From: Alkaliphilus sp.
Lineage (GTDB): Bacteria; Bacillota; Clostridia; Peptostreptococcales; Thermotaleaceae
Assembly: GCA_018335765.1 (NCBI GenBank)
Contig: JAGXRU010000276.1
Coordinates: 1 to 7,335 of the forward strand
DNA length: 7,335 nucleotides
Direction of reading: 5' to 3'
Shown: one piece after another, positions 1 through 5,803 of the stretch
How the letters are laid out: the number at the start of each line of letters is the position of its first letter
Numbering within the stretch: the stretch's first letter is position 1
Notes under the pieces: model-generated
What the model was told of the DNA's origin: nothing
The model's database searches: none
What the model saw: only the letters and a program-made list of their open reading frames with translations
Translations under genes and position numbers: made by a program

Positions 1-26
1 TTCATAAAATGTAATCGATGGCAGAC

Positions 27-70
27 AATAGAAGTAATGGTGTTCAAATCATTGCTTCTATTTTATTTTA
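27..70 (+). terminator. Intrinsic terminator of an upstream gene outside the window
   Basis: The arms at 27-39 and 50-62 pair over 13 bp with one G-T wobble. They can extend two further pairs inward, leaving a loop of about 6 nt. A T-rich run (ttattttact) follows directly, as expected for a rho-independent terminator on the + strand. It most likely ends the gene to the left. In Bacillus and many relatives the gene left of ccpN is glyS, but no recognisable coding end is visible in the first 26 bases, so that identity is inference from gene order. Confidence 0.72.
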
Positions 71-112
71 CTTAAAAATGTTTAGAAATTGTCAAACAAA
101 ATAAAAAAACAG

Positions 113-141
113 TTACAATTCATGAAAAAAAGTTATATAAT
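113..141 (+). promoter_or_regulatory. Probable promoter of the ccpN-ppsR-ppdK operon
   Basis: A perfect TATAAT lies at 136-141, and a poor -35-like TTACAA lies 17 bp upstream at 113-118. An alternative pair is TTGTCA at 89-94 with TACAAT at 114-119, but its 19-bp spacing is long. The position between the upstream terminator and the first gene supports a promoter here. The region is so AT-rich that -10-like hexamers arise easily, so the exact boxes are uncertain. Confidence 0.45.
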
Positions 142-161
142 ATAACATATATAATAAGTTG

Positions 162-172
162 TATGTCACATA
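162..172. promoter_or_regulatory. 11-bp palindrome, candidate CcpN operator
   Basis: The sequence TATGTCACATA is a perfect inverted repeat with 5-bp arms around a central C. It matches 10 of 11 positions of the CcpN site consensus I recall from B. subtilis (TRTGHYATAYW), with a mismatch at position 8. It lies about 20-30 bp downstream of the likely -10 box and just before the repressor gene, where a bound repressor could block transcription of its own operon. The match is from memory and short, so this is a candidate only. Confidence 0.33.
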
Positions 173-179
173 TCTCGAA

Positions 180-186
180 AAAGGAG
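180..186 (+). promoter_or_regulatory. Shine-Dalgarno site of ccpN (conflicts with the usual start codons)
   Basis: AAAGGAG is the only strong ribosome binding site near the gene. It abuts or overlaps the in-frame GTG at 186, so it cannot serve that codon well, and it lies downstream of the in-frame TTG at 159. The codon at normal spacing (8 nt) is ATA at 195. No ATG, and no other GTG or TTG, occurs in frame just after it. Confidence 0.6.
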
Positions 187-830
187 TGATAAGTATAGAA
201 TACTCTGAAAGACAACAAAAAATAATAGATATTGTACGCAATAATGAGCCAATAACTAGTGAATTTATAGCAAACAGGCTTAATGTCACACGTGCTACCC
301 TAAGGCCTGACCTTGCTATTTTAACAATGTCAGGGATGTTAGATGCAAGGCCAAAAGTAGGATATTTATTTACAGGAAATAATGCAATTAATTTAGTATC
401 AGAACAAATTAAAAAAACAAAAGTTAGTCAAATTAAATCCATGCCTATTGTTGTAGATGAACAAACGAGTTTGTATGATGCTATTGTAACCTTGTTTTTA
501 GAAGATGTTGGAACTATATATATTATTTCAAATGGTTATCTGTGTGGAGTTGCTTCAAGAAAAGATTTTCTGAAAAATATTATGGGTGGAAGTGACATGC
601 ATAAAGTCCCTGTAGGATTGATTATGACAAGGATGCCAAACATTATTATGACTCATGAAGATGAAACTGCAATTGAGGCTGCCATTAAGATTATTGTTCA
701 TGAAGTTGATAGCTTGCCTGTTGTTGAAAAAATATTGCAAAATGGAAAGGAATACTTTAAAGTGATCGGGAAAGTTTCTAAAACAAATATAACAAAGCTT
801 TTTGTCGATATAGGAAGACAAAAAGTCTAG
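186..830 (+). CDS. ccpN: CcpN-type transcriptional repressor (HTH plus two CBS domains)
   Basis: This is a DNA-binding repressor of the CcpN/YqzB family, which in B. subtilis represses gluconeogenic genes (gapB, pckA) on glycolytic carbon sources independently of CcpA. From the GTG at 186 it has 214 residues, close to the Bacillus protein at about 212. Residues 6-60 form a winged HTH, with the family signature TRATLRPDLAIL at 35-46 followed by ARPKVGY. Residues about 80-132 and 145-205 are two CBS domains (SRKDFL and IMTRMPN motifs), expected to bind a nucleotide effector. The gene leads a probable operon with ppsR (13-bp gap) and ppdK, which suggests control of pyruvate/PEP conversion. The start is uncertain. 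TTG 159 (223 residues) and GTG 186 both lack a properly spaced ribosome site, and the good one at 180-186 points to ATA 195. I chose 186 because the family's N-terminus (M-S-x-I-E) aligns there. The family call is secure; the target genes are inferred. Confidence 0.9.
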   Translation: MISIEYSERQQKIIDIVRNNEPITSEFIANRLNVTRATLRPDLAILTMSGMLDARPKVGYLFTGNNAINLVSEQIKKTKVSQIKSMPIVVDEQTSLYDAIVTLFLEDVGTIYIISNGYLCGVASRKDFLKNIMGGSDMHKVPVGLIMTRMPNIIMTHEDETAIEAAIKIIVHEVDSLPVVEKILQNGKEYFKVIGKVSKTNITKLFVDIGRQKV

Positions 831-835
831 GGAGG
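829..835 (+). promoter_or_regulatory. Ribosome binding site of ppsR, overlapping the ccpN stop
   Basis: AGGGAGG begins within the TAG stop codon of ccpN (828-830) and stands 8 nt before the ATG at 844. The overlap is typical of translationally coupled genes in one operon. Confidence 0.8.
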
Positions 836-843
836 ATATTGCC

Positions 844-1662
844 ATGAATGAGGGTCTGGTTGTTTATGTTGTTTCTGACTCAATTGGTGAAACAGGAGAT
901 CAAGTAATAAAAGCTGCAACAAGCCAATTTTCTGATAAAAATCTGGAAATTAGAAGGTTTCCGTACATAACAGAGGAAGATCAGATTGTTGAAATTATTC
1001 AAGAAGCAAAAAATCAAAAATCATTAATAGCACTCACAATGGTAATACCATCATTGCGAAACAAAATTTTTGAGGAAGCAAAAAAATATAATATCATGAT
1101 AGTGGATATTATGACACCAGTTATTGAATCTTTATCAAGCATATTAAATGAATCTCCAAGAAATGAACCTGGGTTGATAAGAAAGCTTGATGAAAAATAT
1201 TTCAAAAAGGTGGAAGCCATAGAATTTGCAGTTAAATATGATGATGGCAAAGACCCTAGGGGACTAAAGAAGGCAGATATTATCTTGTTAGGCGTTTCGA
1301 GAACGTCAAAAACACCATTAAGTATGTATCTTGCTTATAAAAATATTAAGGCAGCCAATGTTCCGTTAGTTCCGGAGGCACCTGTACCAAATGAGTTATT
1401 TGAAGTTTCAGCTAAAAAAATCATTGGATTGACAGCTAATCCAATTAAACTCAATGAAATTAGACAAGAGAGATTGAAAGCATTGGGATTAAGAAATGAA
1501 GCCAATTATGCCAGTATGGATAGGATATTTTTCGAGTTGGATTATGCGGAACAACTGATGAAAAAAATTGGGTGCTTAATAATTGATGTATCTAACAAGG
1601 CAGTGGAGGAAAGTGCGAATATTATTTTAGAAGTTATGAACTATAATTCTCGTGGAAAGTAA
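844..1662 (+). CDS. ppsR: Pyruvate,phosphate dikinase regulatory protein (kinase/phosphotransferase)
   Basis: This bifunctional cytosolic enzyme (DUF299/YqfL family) switches PPDK off by ADP-dependent phosphorylation of its active-site threonine and back on by a phosphate-dependent, pyrophosphate-forming removal. The protein has 272 residues, about the usual family length. Near the N-terminus is the conserved SDSIGETG (11-18). EAIEFAVKYDDGKDPRG spans about 124-140, and the P-loop-like nucleotide site GVSRTSKT is at 150-157, followed by the conserved P and LAYKNIKAANVPLVPE. The ATG has a strong ribosome site at proper spacing. The gene lies between the CcpN repressor (13 bp upstream) and its expected substrate PPDK (25 bp downstream), with no terminator on either side. 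In B. subtilis the homologue YqfL is next to ccpN and has been linked to CcpN activity, so a second role acting on the repressor is possible. I see no truncation or missing motif. Related proteins act on PEP synthase, but the adjacent ppdK makes PPDK the likely partner. Confidence 0.95.
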   Translation: MNEGLVVYVVSDSIGETGDQVIKAATSQFSDKNLEIRRFPYITEEDQIVEIIQEAKNQKSLIALTMVIPSLRNKIFEEAKKYNIMIVDIMTPVIESLSSILNESPRNEPGLIRKLDEKYFKKVEAIEFAVKYDDGKDPRGLKKADIILLGVSRTSKTPLSMYLAYKNIKAANVPLVPEAPVPNELFEVSAKKIIGLTANPIKLNEIRQERLKALGLRNEANYASMDRIFFELDYAEQLMKKIGCLIIDVSNKAVEESANIILEVMNYNSRGK

Positions 1663-1674
1663 ATTACAATAATC

Positions 1675-1680
1675 AGGAGG
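1675..1680 (+). promoter_or_regulatory. Ribosome binding site that decides the ppdK start
   Basis: AGGAGG is followed 1 nt later by ATG 1682 and 7 nt later by the in-frame ATG 1688. Only the second has normal spacing, so ATG 1688 is taken as the start. Confidence 0.85.
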
Positions 1681-1687
1681 TATGATA

Positions 1688-4312
1688 ATGACAAAATTTG
1701 TGTATTCCTTTAATGAAGGCAATAAGGAAATGAAAACATTATTGGGTGGTAAGGGTGCAAATCTGGCTGAAATGACTATAATAGGATTGCCGGTACCTCT
1801 GGGATTTACTGTTACTACTGAAGCATGTAATTTTTATTATCAAGATGGAAAGCAAATAAGACAGGAAATAATAGATGAAATTTATTCGGAATTAAAGAAG
1901 ATTGAAGAAGAAACTGGAAAAATATTTGGAGATACTAAAAATCCTCTATTGGTATCCGTTAGATCTGGAGCTGTGTTTTCTATGCCTGGAATGATGGATA
2001 CTATTCTGAATCTAGGGTTAAACGATGAAGCGGTAGAAGGACTGGCTAAGATTACAAACAATGAAAGATTCTCATATGATAGTTATAGAAGGTTTGTTCA
2101 GATGTTTGGAGATGTTGTATTAGAAATACCTAAGTACAAGTTCGATTATATTCTTGAAAATGAGAAGGAAAGAAATAACGTGAAGCTAGATACAGAATTA
2201 ACCGTTGAAAACCTAAAGAGTATTATTCAAGAATATAAAATATTAGTAAAACAAGAAAAAAGAAAACAATTCCCAGATGATCCAAAGGAACAGTTATTAA
2301 TGGCTATTAAGGCTATTTTCAACTCGTGGAATAATCCAAGAGCTGTCGTTTACAGAAAAATTAATGATATTCCTAACAATTTAGGAACAGCGATAAATAT
2401 TCAATCCATGGTTTTTGGCAATATGGGAGATACTTCTGGTACTGGAGTAGCATTCACAAGAAACCCTTCCACCGGAGAAAAAAAAATATTTGGAGAGTTT
2501 TTAATAAATGCACAAGGAGAAGATGTCGTAGCGGGCATAAGAACACCAAAGACAATAGAGCGATTAAAGGATATAATGCCTGAAATATATGATCAATTTC
2601 TAGAGCTTGCTAGTCTTTTAGAGAAGCATTATAAGGATATGCAGGATATAGAATTTACTATTGAACGAGGAACATTATATCTTTTGCAAACCAGAAATGG
2701 GAAAAGGACAGCTGCAGCAGCCATTAATATTGCAGTTGATATGGTGAAGGAGAACATAATTGATGAAAAAACCGCTATAATGCGTATTGATCCAAATCAA
2801 TTGGAACAATTGTTGCACCCTACTTTTGACAAAGAATCCTTGGCTCGGGCCGAAAAAATTGCTCAAGGATTGCCTGCATCTCCGGGTGCGTCTAGTGGGA
2901 AAGTCTATTTTAATTCTGATGATGTGGTAAGGGCGGTACAGAATAACGATAGAGCAATTCTAGTACGGCTAGAAACCTCGCCGGAAGATATTGAAGGAAT
3001 GGCTGTGGCACAAGGTATTCTAACAGCTAGAGGGGGAATGACATCCCATGCAGCTGTGGTAGCTAGGGGAATGGGTAAATGTTGTGTATCTGGTTGTAGT
3101 GAATTAAGGATTGATGAAGCCAATAAGTTATTTAAAGTTAATGGGAAAATATTTAATGAGGGAGATTATATTTCTTTAAACGGTAATACCGGCTGTGTAT
3201 ATAAGGGATTAATTAACACCTCCGAATCCCAATTATCCGGTAACTTTGGCAAACTTATGGATTGGGCTGATAAATATAGAACCTTGAAGATACGTACGAA
3301 CGCTGATACTCCAATGGACGCAGAAATAGCTGTCAAATTTGGTGCAGAAGGAGTTGGCTTATGCAGGACTGAGCATATGTTCTTCGATGACGAGAGAATA
3401 CCAATAGTTAGACAAATGATTGTTTCCAAAAGCTTTGATGAAAGAAAGAATGCGTTGAATAAATTGCTTGCATTTCAAAAGCAGGACTTTGCTGATATAT
3501 TTAAGGTTATGAGGGACAAACCTGTTACCATAAGGCTTTTAGATCCACCGCTGCATGAATTTTTACCACATTCTGACGAAGATATACATCAATTAGCCTT
3601 TCAAATAAATACTGATTTTGACTCACTAAGGGAAAAAATTAACGAATTAAAAGAAGTTAATCCTATGTTAGGGCATAGGGGATGCAGATTGGCCATAACA
3701 TATCCAGAAATCTATGAAATGCAAGTAAAGGCAATTATAACTGCTGCAATAGAAGTGAGGAAAGAAACAGGTATTCATGTTCAGCCTGAGATTATGGTGC
3801 CTTTAATATGTCATGAGAAGGAGTTAAATATTATAAAGAAACTTATTGTAGACACGGCCGAAGAAATCATAGAGAATATGCAAACAGAAATAAAATACAC
3901 AATAGGCACTATGATAGAGGTTCCAAGAGCGGCATTAACAGCAGATGAAATAGCTCGTCATGCAGAATTTTTCTCCTTTGGTACTAATGATTTAACTCAA
4001 ACCACATTTGCTTTTTCACGGGATGACTCAGGAAAGTTTATAGGGGAATACAGGAAAAAGGAAATATTTGATAAAGACCCATTCGAAAGATTAGATCAAG
4101 CTGGAGTAGGTAAATTAATGGAAATAGCAATAAAATTAGGGAAACAAACTCGTGGCGATTTAAAACTTGGAATTTGTGGAGAACATGGAGGCGAGCCAGA
4201 GTCAATTTATTTCTGTCACAATATAGGTTTGCATTATGTTTCTTGCTCACCCTTTAGGGTTCCCATAGCAAGATTAGCAGCAGCAAGAGCGGCGATAATA
4301 AAGAAAACTTAG
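1688..4312 (+). CDS. ppdK: Pyruvate, phosphate dikinase
   Basis: This cytosolic enzyme interconverts ATP + pyruvate + phosphate and AMP + PEP + pyrophosphate. In clostridia it can serve PEP synthesis or, in reverse, PPi-linked glycolysis. From ATG 1688 it has 874 residues, beginning MTKFVYSF, matching the Clostridium symbiosum enzyme in length as I recall it. The N-terminal ATP-grasp domain (about 1-340) shows GGKGANLAEMT, VRSGA with Arg92, and QTRNGKR near 334-340. The swivelling phosphohistidine domain (about 390-510) has GGMTSHAAVVARGMG, with catalytic His454 and the regulatory Thr452 two residues before it, the target of the neighbouring PpsR. The C-terminal TIM barrel binds PEP/pyruvate: Arg560 in GLCRTEHMFF, Arg616 in RLLDPPLHEF, Glu744 in MIEVPRAA, Asn767 in FGTNDLTQ and Cys830 in GICGEHGG. 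All key residues are present, so the enzyme should be active. It is third in the operon after ppsR, and transcription probably ends at the hairpin at 4351-4399. A start at ATG 1682, two codons earlier, is less likely on ribosome-site spacing. Confidence 0.98.
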   Translation: MTKFVYSFNEGNKEMKTLLGGKGANLAEMTIIGLPVPLGFTVTTEACNFYYQDGKQIRQEIIDEIYSELKKIEEETGKIFGDTKNPLLVSVRSGAVFSMPGMMDTILNLGLNDEAVEGLAKITNNERFSYDSYRRFVQMFGDVVLEIPKYKFDYILENEKERNNVKLDTELTVENLKSIIQEYKILVKQEKRKQFPDDPKEQLLMAIKAIFNSWNNPRAVVYRKINDIPNNLGTAINIQSMVFGNMGDTSGTGVAFTRNPSTGEKKIFGEFLINAQGEDVVAGIRTPKTIERLKDIMPEIYDQFLELASLLEKHYKDMQDIEFTIERGTLYLLQTRNGKRTAAAAINIAVDMVKENIIDEKTAIMRIDPNQLEQLLHPTFDKESLARAEKIAQGLPASPGASSGKVYFNSDDVVRAVQNNDRAILVRLETSPEDIEGMAVAQGILTARGGMTSHAAVVARGMGKCCVSGCSELRIDEANKLFKVNGKIFNEGDYISLNGNTGCVYKGLINTSESQLSGNFGKLMDWADKYRTLKIRTNADTPMDAEIAVKFGAEGVGLCRTEHMFFDDERIPIVRQMIVSKSFDERKNALNKLLAFQKQDFADIFKVMRDKPVTIRLLDPPLHEFLPHSDEDIHQLAFQINTDFDSLREKINELKEVNPMLGHRGCRLAITYPEIYEMQVKAIITAAIEVRKETGIHVQPEIMVPLICHEKELNIIKKLIVDTAEEIIENMQTEIKYTIGTMIEVPRAALTADEIARHAEFFSFGTNDLTQTTFAFSRDDSGKFIGEYRKKEIFDKDPFERLDQAGVGKLMEIAIKLGKQTRGDLKLGICGEHGGEPESIYFCHNIGLHYVSCSPFRVPIARLAAARAAIIKKT

Positions 4313-4350
4313 TAACATCGCTGAGATAAATGAACAAAAATGCAGTAATG

Positions 4351-4399
4351 CTGTTAAGTAAATAGGGACATGTTGAACATGTCTTTATTTGCTTAATAG
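4351..4399 (+). terminator. Terminator hairpin after ppdK
   Basis: The sequence folds into a continuous stem of about 23 pairs (including four G-T wobbles) centred on 4375, with a TGA triloop. The inner part GACATG...CATGTC is followed by a T-rich run (tttatttgctt) that pairs back to the A-rich upstream arm. This is a common design for Firmicute terminators. It lies 39 bp after the ppdK stop. The opposite strand also shows a hairpin followed by a T-rich run, so it may work in both directions, although no gene converges on it here. Confidence 0.82.
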
Positions 4400-4422
4400 G
4401 GCAATAATAAATGGGAAAAATG

Positions 4423-4455
4423 TTTGATGCTTTTGATACTATATTTGATACTATA
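4423..4455. repeat. 12-bp tandem repeat upstream of the dGTPase gene
   Basis: TTTGATACTATA occurs twice head to tail (4432-4443 and 4444-4455) with no mismatch. It is preceded by a shorter, diverged copy, TTTGATGCT, at 4423-4431. The repeat lies between the ppdK terminator and the dGTPase start and is not coding in any recognisable way. It could be a repeated binding site near the next promoter or simply a replication-slippage duplication. Confidence 0.7.
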
Positions 4456-4476
4456 GAAGGAATAAATTGAAACCCG

Positions 4477-4485
4477 TGGTATATA
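4477..4485 (+). promoter_or_regulatory. Possible extended -10 promoter for the dGTPase gene
   Basis: TG-N-TATATA (TG at 4477-4478, hexamer at 4480-4485) fits an extended -10 element. It would place a transcript start near 4492, about 50 nt before the gene. No good -35 box is seen at 16-18 bp. TTGATA inside the tandem repeat (4445-4450) is too far from this hexamer. The surrounding run of alternating A and T gives many similar hexamers, so the assignment is weak. Confidence 0.3.
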
Positions 4486-4543
4486 TATAAATATATATTA
4501 ATAAAAAGCTATACACTTTGAATTACAAAAGAGGTTGATAAAA

Positions 4544-5545
4544 ATGAACTTTAGAGAAATTAGTGAATGCTTTGAGGAAAGGCTTTCACCCTATGCGGCA
4601 AAGGCTAAGGAGTCTAAAGGGAGAAATCTCCTTGAAGAAAAGTGTTCAGTTAGGACTGAATATCAAAGAGACAGGGATAGGATTTTACACTCTAAAGCTT
4701 TTAGGAGACTTAAACATAAGACGCAGGTATTTTTATCTCCTGAAGGAGATCATTACAGAACTAGATTAACCCACACCTTGGAAGTTTCACAGATTTCAAG
4801 AACCATTGCCCGTGCATTGCTTCTAAACGAGGATCTTACTGAAGCCATTGCCTTAGGGCATGATTTGGGACATACCCCCTTTGGACATAGTGGCGAAAAA
4901 AAACTCAATGAGATACATCCTGATGGCTTTAAACACAATGAACAAAGCTTAAGAGTTGTTGAACATTTAGAAAAAGGAAAACCAGGTTATGGTTTAAATT
5001 TAACCTATGAAGTAAAAGACGGAATATTAAATCATACAGGTGAAAATATTCCGATAACCTTAGAAGCCAAGATAGTAAAGATAAGCGACAGAATTGCCTA
5101 CATAAATCATGATATTGACGATGCCATTAGAGCTGATGTCCTTAAATTAAGCCAATTGCCGGAGGATTGCTTAGCAATATTAGGATATGGTCACAGCCAA
5201 AGAATTAATAATATGATAATTGATGTAATTACCGCCAGCTATGAAAAACCTATAGTTTGTATGAGTGATGAAACCTTGTATTATACTAATAAATTGAGAC
5301 AGTTTATGTTTGATAATGTTTATTATAATAAAAAAGCTAAAAAAGAAGAAGAAAAAGCACAATATATTATTGAACAACTTTACTATTATTTTATTAAGAA
5401 TTACGATAAACTTCCAAACGAATTGATATCAAGCATTGAATCTTTCGGAATTCAAGAAGTGGTTAAGGATTATATTGCTGGAATGACAGACAGATATGTT
5501 ATTAATAAATATTTGGAAATTTATGTGCCTGAGGTATGGAAATGA
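4544..5545 (+). CDS. dgt: Deoxyguanosinetriphosphate triphosphohydrolase-like protein (HD domain)
   Basis: A metal-dependent HD-superfamily hydrolase of the dGTPase family. Members cleave dGTP, or dNTPs more broadly, to the deoxynucleoside and tripolyphosphate, so they shape the dNTP pool. The protein has 333 residues, typical of the shorter Gram-positive branch. Visible motifs are RTEYQRDRDRILHSKAFRRL (37-56) with KTQVF, the first metal-ligand histidine His77 in TRLTHTLEV, the His106-Asp107 pair in GHDLGHTPFGHSGE, and the distal Asp182 in KISDRIAY; together these give the H...HD...D set. A Lys/Glu-rich stretch near residues 264-274 is encoded by an A-rich run, but the frame stays open. The start at ATG 4544 is preceded by AAAGAGG (4528-4534) at 9 nt. 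The in-frame TTG at 4535 is right against that site and is unlikely. The gene sits alone between a terminator and dnaG, an order I recall in other clostridia. The family is secure, but the substrate preference cannot be read from the sequence and the symbol follows usual naming. Confidence 0.93.
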   Translation: MNFREISECFEERLSPYAAKAKESKGRNLLEEKCSVRTEYQRDRDRILHSKAFRRLKHKTQVFLSPEGDHYRTRLTHTLEVSQISRTIARALLLNEDLTEAIALGHDLGHTPFGHSGEKKLNEIHPDGFKHNEQSLRVVEHLEKGKPGYGLNLTYEVKDGILNHTGENIPITLEAKIVKISDRIAYINHDIDDAIRADVLKLSQLPEDCLAILGYGHSQRINNMIIDVITASYEKPIVCMSDETLYYTNKLRQFMFDNVYYNKKAKKEEEKAQYIIEQLYYYFIKNYDKLPNELISSIESFGIQEVVKDYIAGMTDRYVINKYLEIYVPEVWK

Positions 5546-5620
5546 TAAGTCGGAAAATTACGTGTATAAGTTAATAAAAACTATTAGAAGGATATATTAT
5601 AATTTGTGTCGAATATTGTT

Positions 5621-5635
5621 AAGATGATTCATCTT
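5621..5635. repeat. 15-bp perfect palindrome
   Basis: The arms AAGATGA and TCATCTT flank a single central T. As RNA it would form only about 6 pairs with a triloop, and it is not followed by a clear T-run, so it is a poor terminator. It looks more like a possible protein-binding site, but chance is a real alternative in DNA this AT-rich. Confidence 0.4.
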
Positions 5636-5702
5636 TAGAATAAATATTTGTGGATTATGCGAATTAATCAGTTGATATAGCTATTGTGAAAAGTAATACT
5701 GT

Positions 5703-5730
5703 TTGCATTAGATTCTAACAATGTTTAAAT
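5703..5730 (+). promoter_or_regulatory. Probable promoter of dnaG
   Basis: TTGCAT (5703-5708) is separated by 16 bp from TTAAAT (5725-5730). The latter is preceded by TG at 5722-5723, giving an extended -10 element. A start near 5737 would leave a leader of about 65 nt. Other -10-like hexamers (TATTAT at 5733, TATAAG at 5741) lie close by, so the exact start is uncertain. Confidence 0.42.
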
Positions 5731-5803
5731 AGTATTATTATATAAGCAGGAAATTAAATATAGATGGAGAAACATTATTTAATGAAATACAATGGGTGAT
5801 GGT

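Larger units (their letters stand above)
5546..5803. other. Non-coding gap between the dGTPase gene and dnaG
   Basis: This 258-bp AT-rich stretch holds no convincing gene: all frames are broken by stops and no good ribosome site precedes a long frame. It contains a perfect 15-bp palindrome at 5621-5635 (AAGATGATTCATCTT), a probable dnaG promoter at 5703-5730, and a TATAAT-like hexamer at 5598-5603 without a -35 partner. No strong terminator for the upstream gene is visible, so read-through into dnaG is possible. Confidence 0.6.

Noticed and set aside
1..75. Open frame from the first base through the left-hand hairpin, as a possible end of an upstream gene
   Set aside because: It would run straight through the terminator stem and shows no recognisable protein. 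An earlier stop in another frame (TAA at 12-14) is just as plausible, so no coding end can be assigned.
4480..4502. Run of alternating T and A before the dGTPase gene as a structured repeat or origin element
   Set aside because: Such runs are expected in DNA this AT-rich. The hairpin would be A-T only and weak, and no DnaA boxes or other origin marks accompany it.
4563..4769. A 68-codon + strand frame within the start of the dGTPase gene
   Set aside because: It overlaps the conserved N-terminal motifs of the dGTPase in another frame, has no ribosome site, and encodes nothing recognisable.
5328..5360. A-rich run in the dGTPase gene as a possible frameshift or slippage site
   Set aside because: It encodes a plausible Lys/Glu-rich segment, and the frame continues to a normal C-terminus at the expected family length.
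555..5377. Open frames on the - strand of about 60-96 codons lying inside the genes
   Set aside because: They are antisense to well-conserved coding regions, have no good ribosome sites, and their translations resemble no family.
5792..5803. ATG 5792 as the dnaG start, adding four residues
   Set aside because: No ribosome site lies at usable distance upstream (GGAGA at 5766 is too far), and the family N-terminus M-S-I matches ATG 5804.
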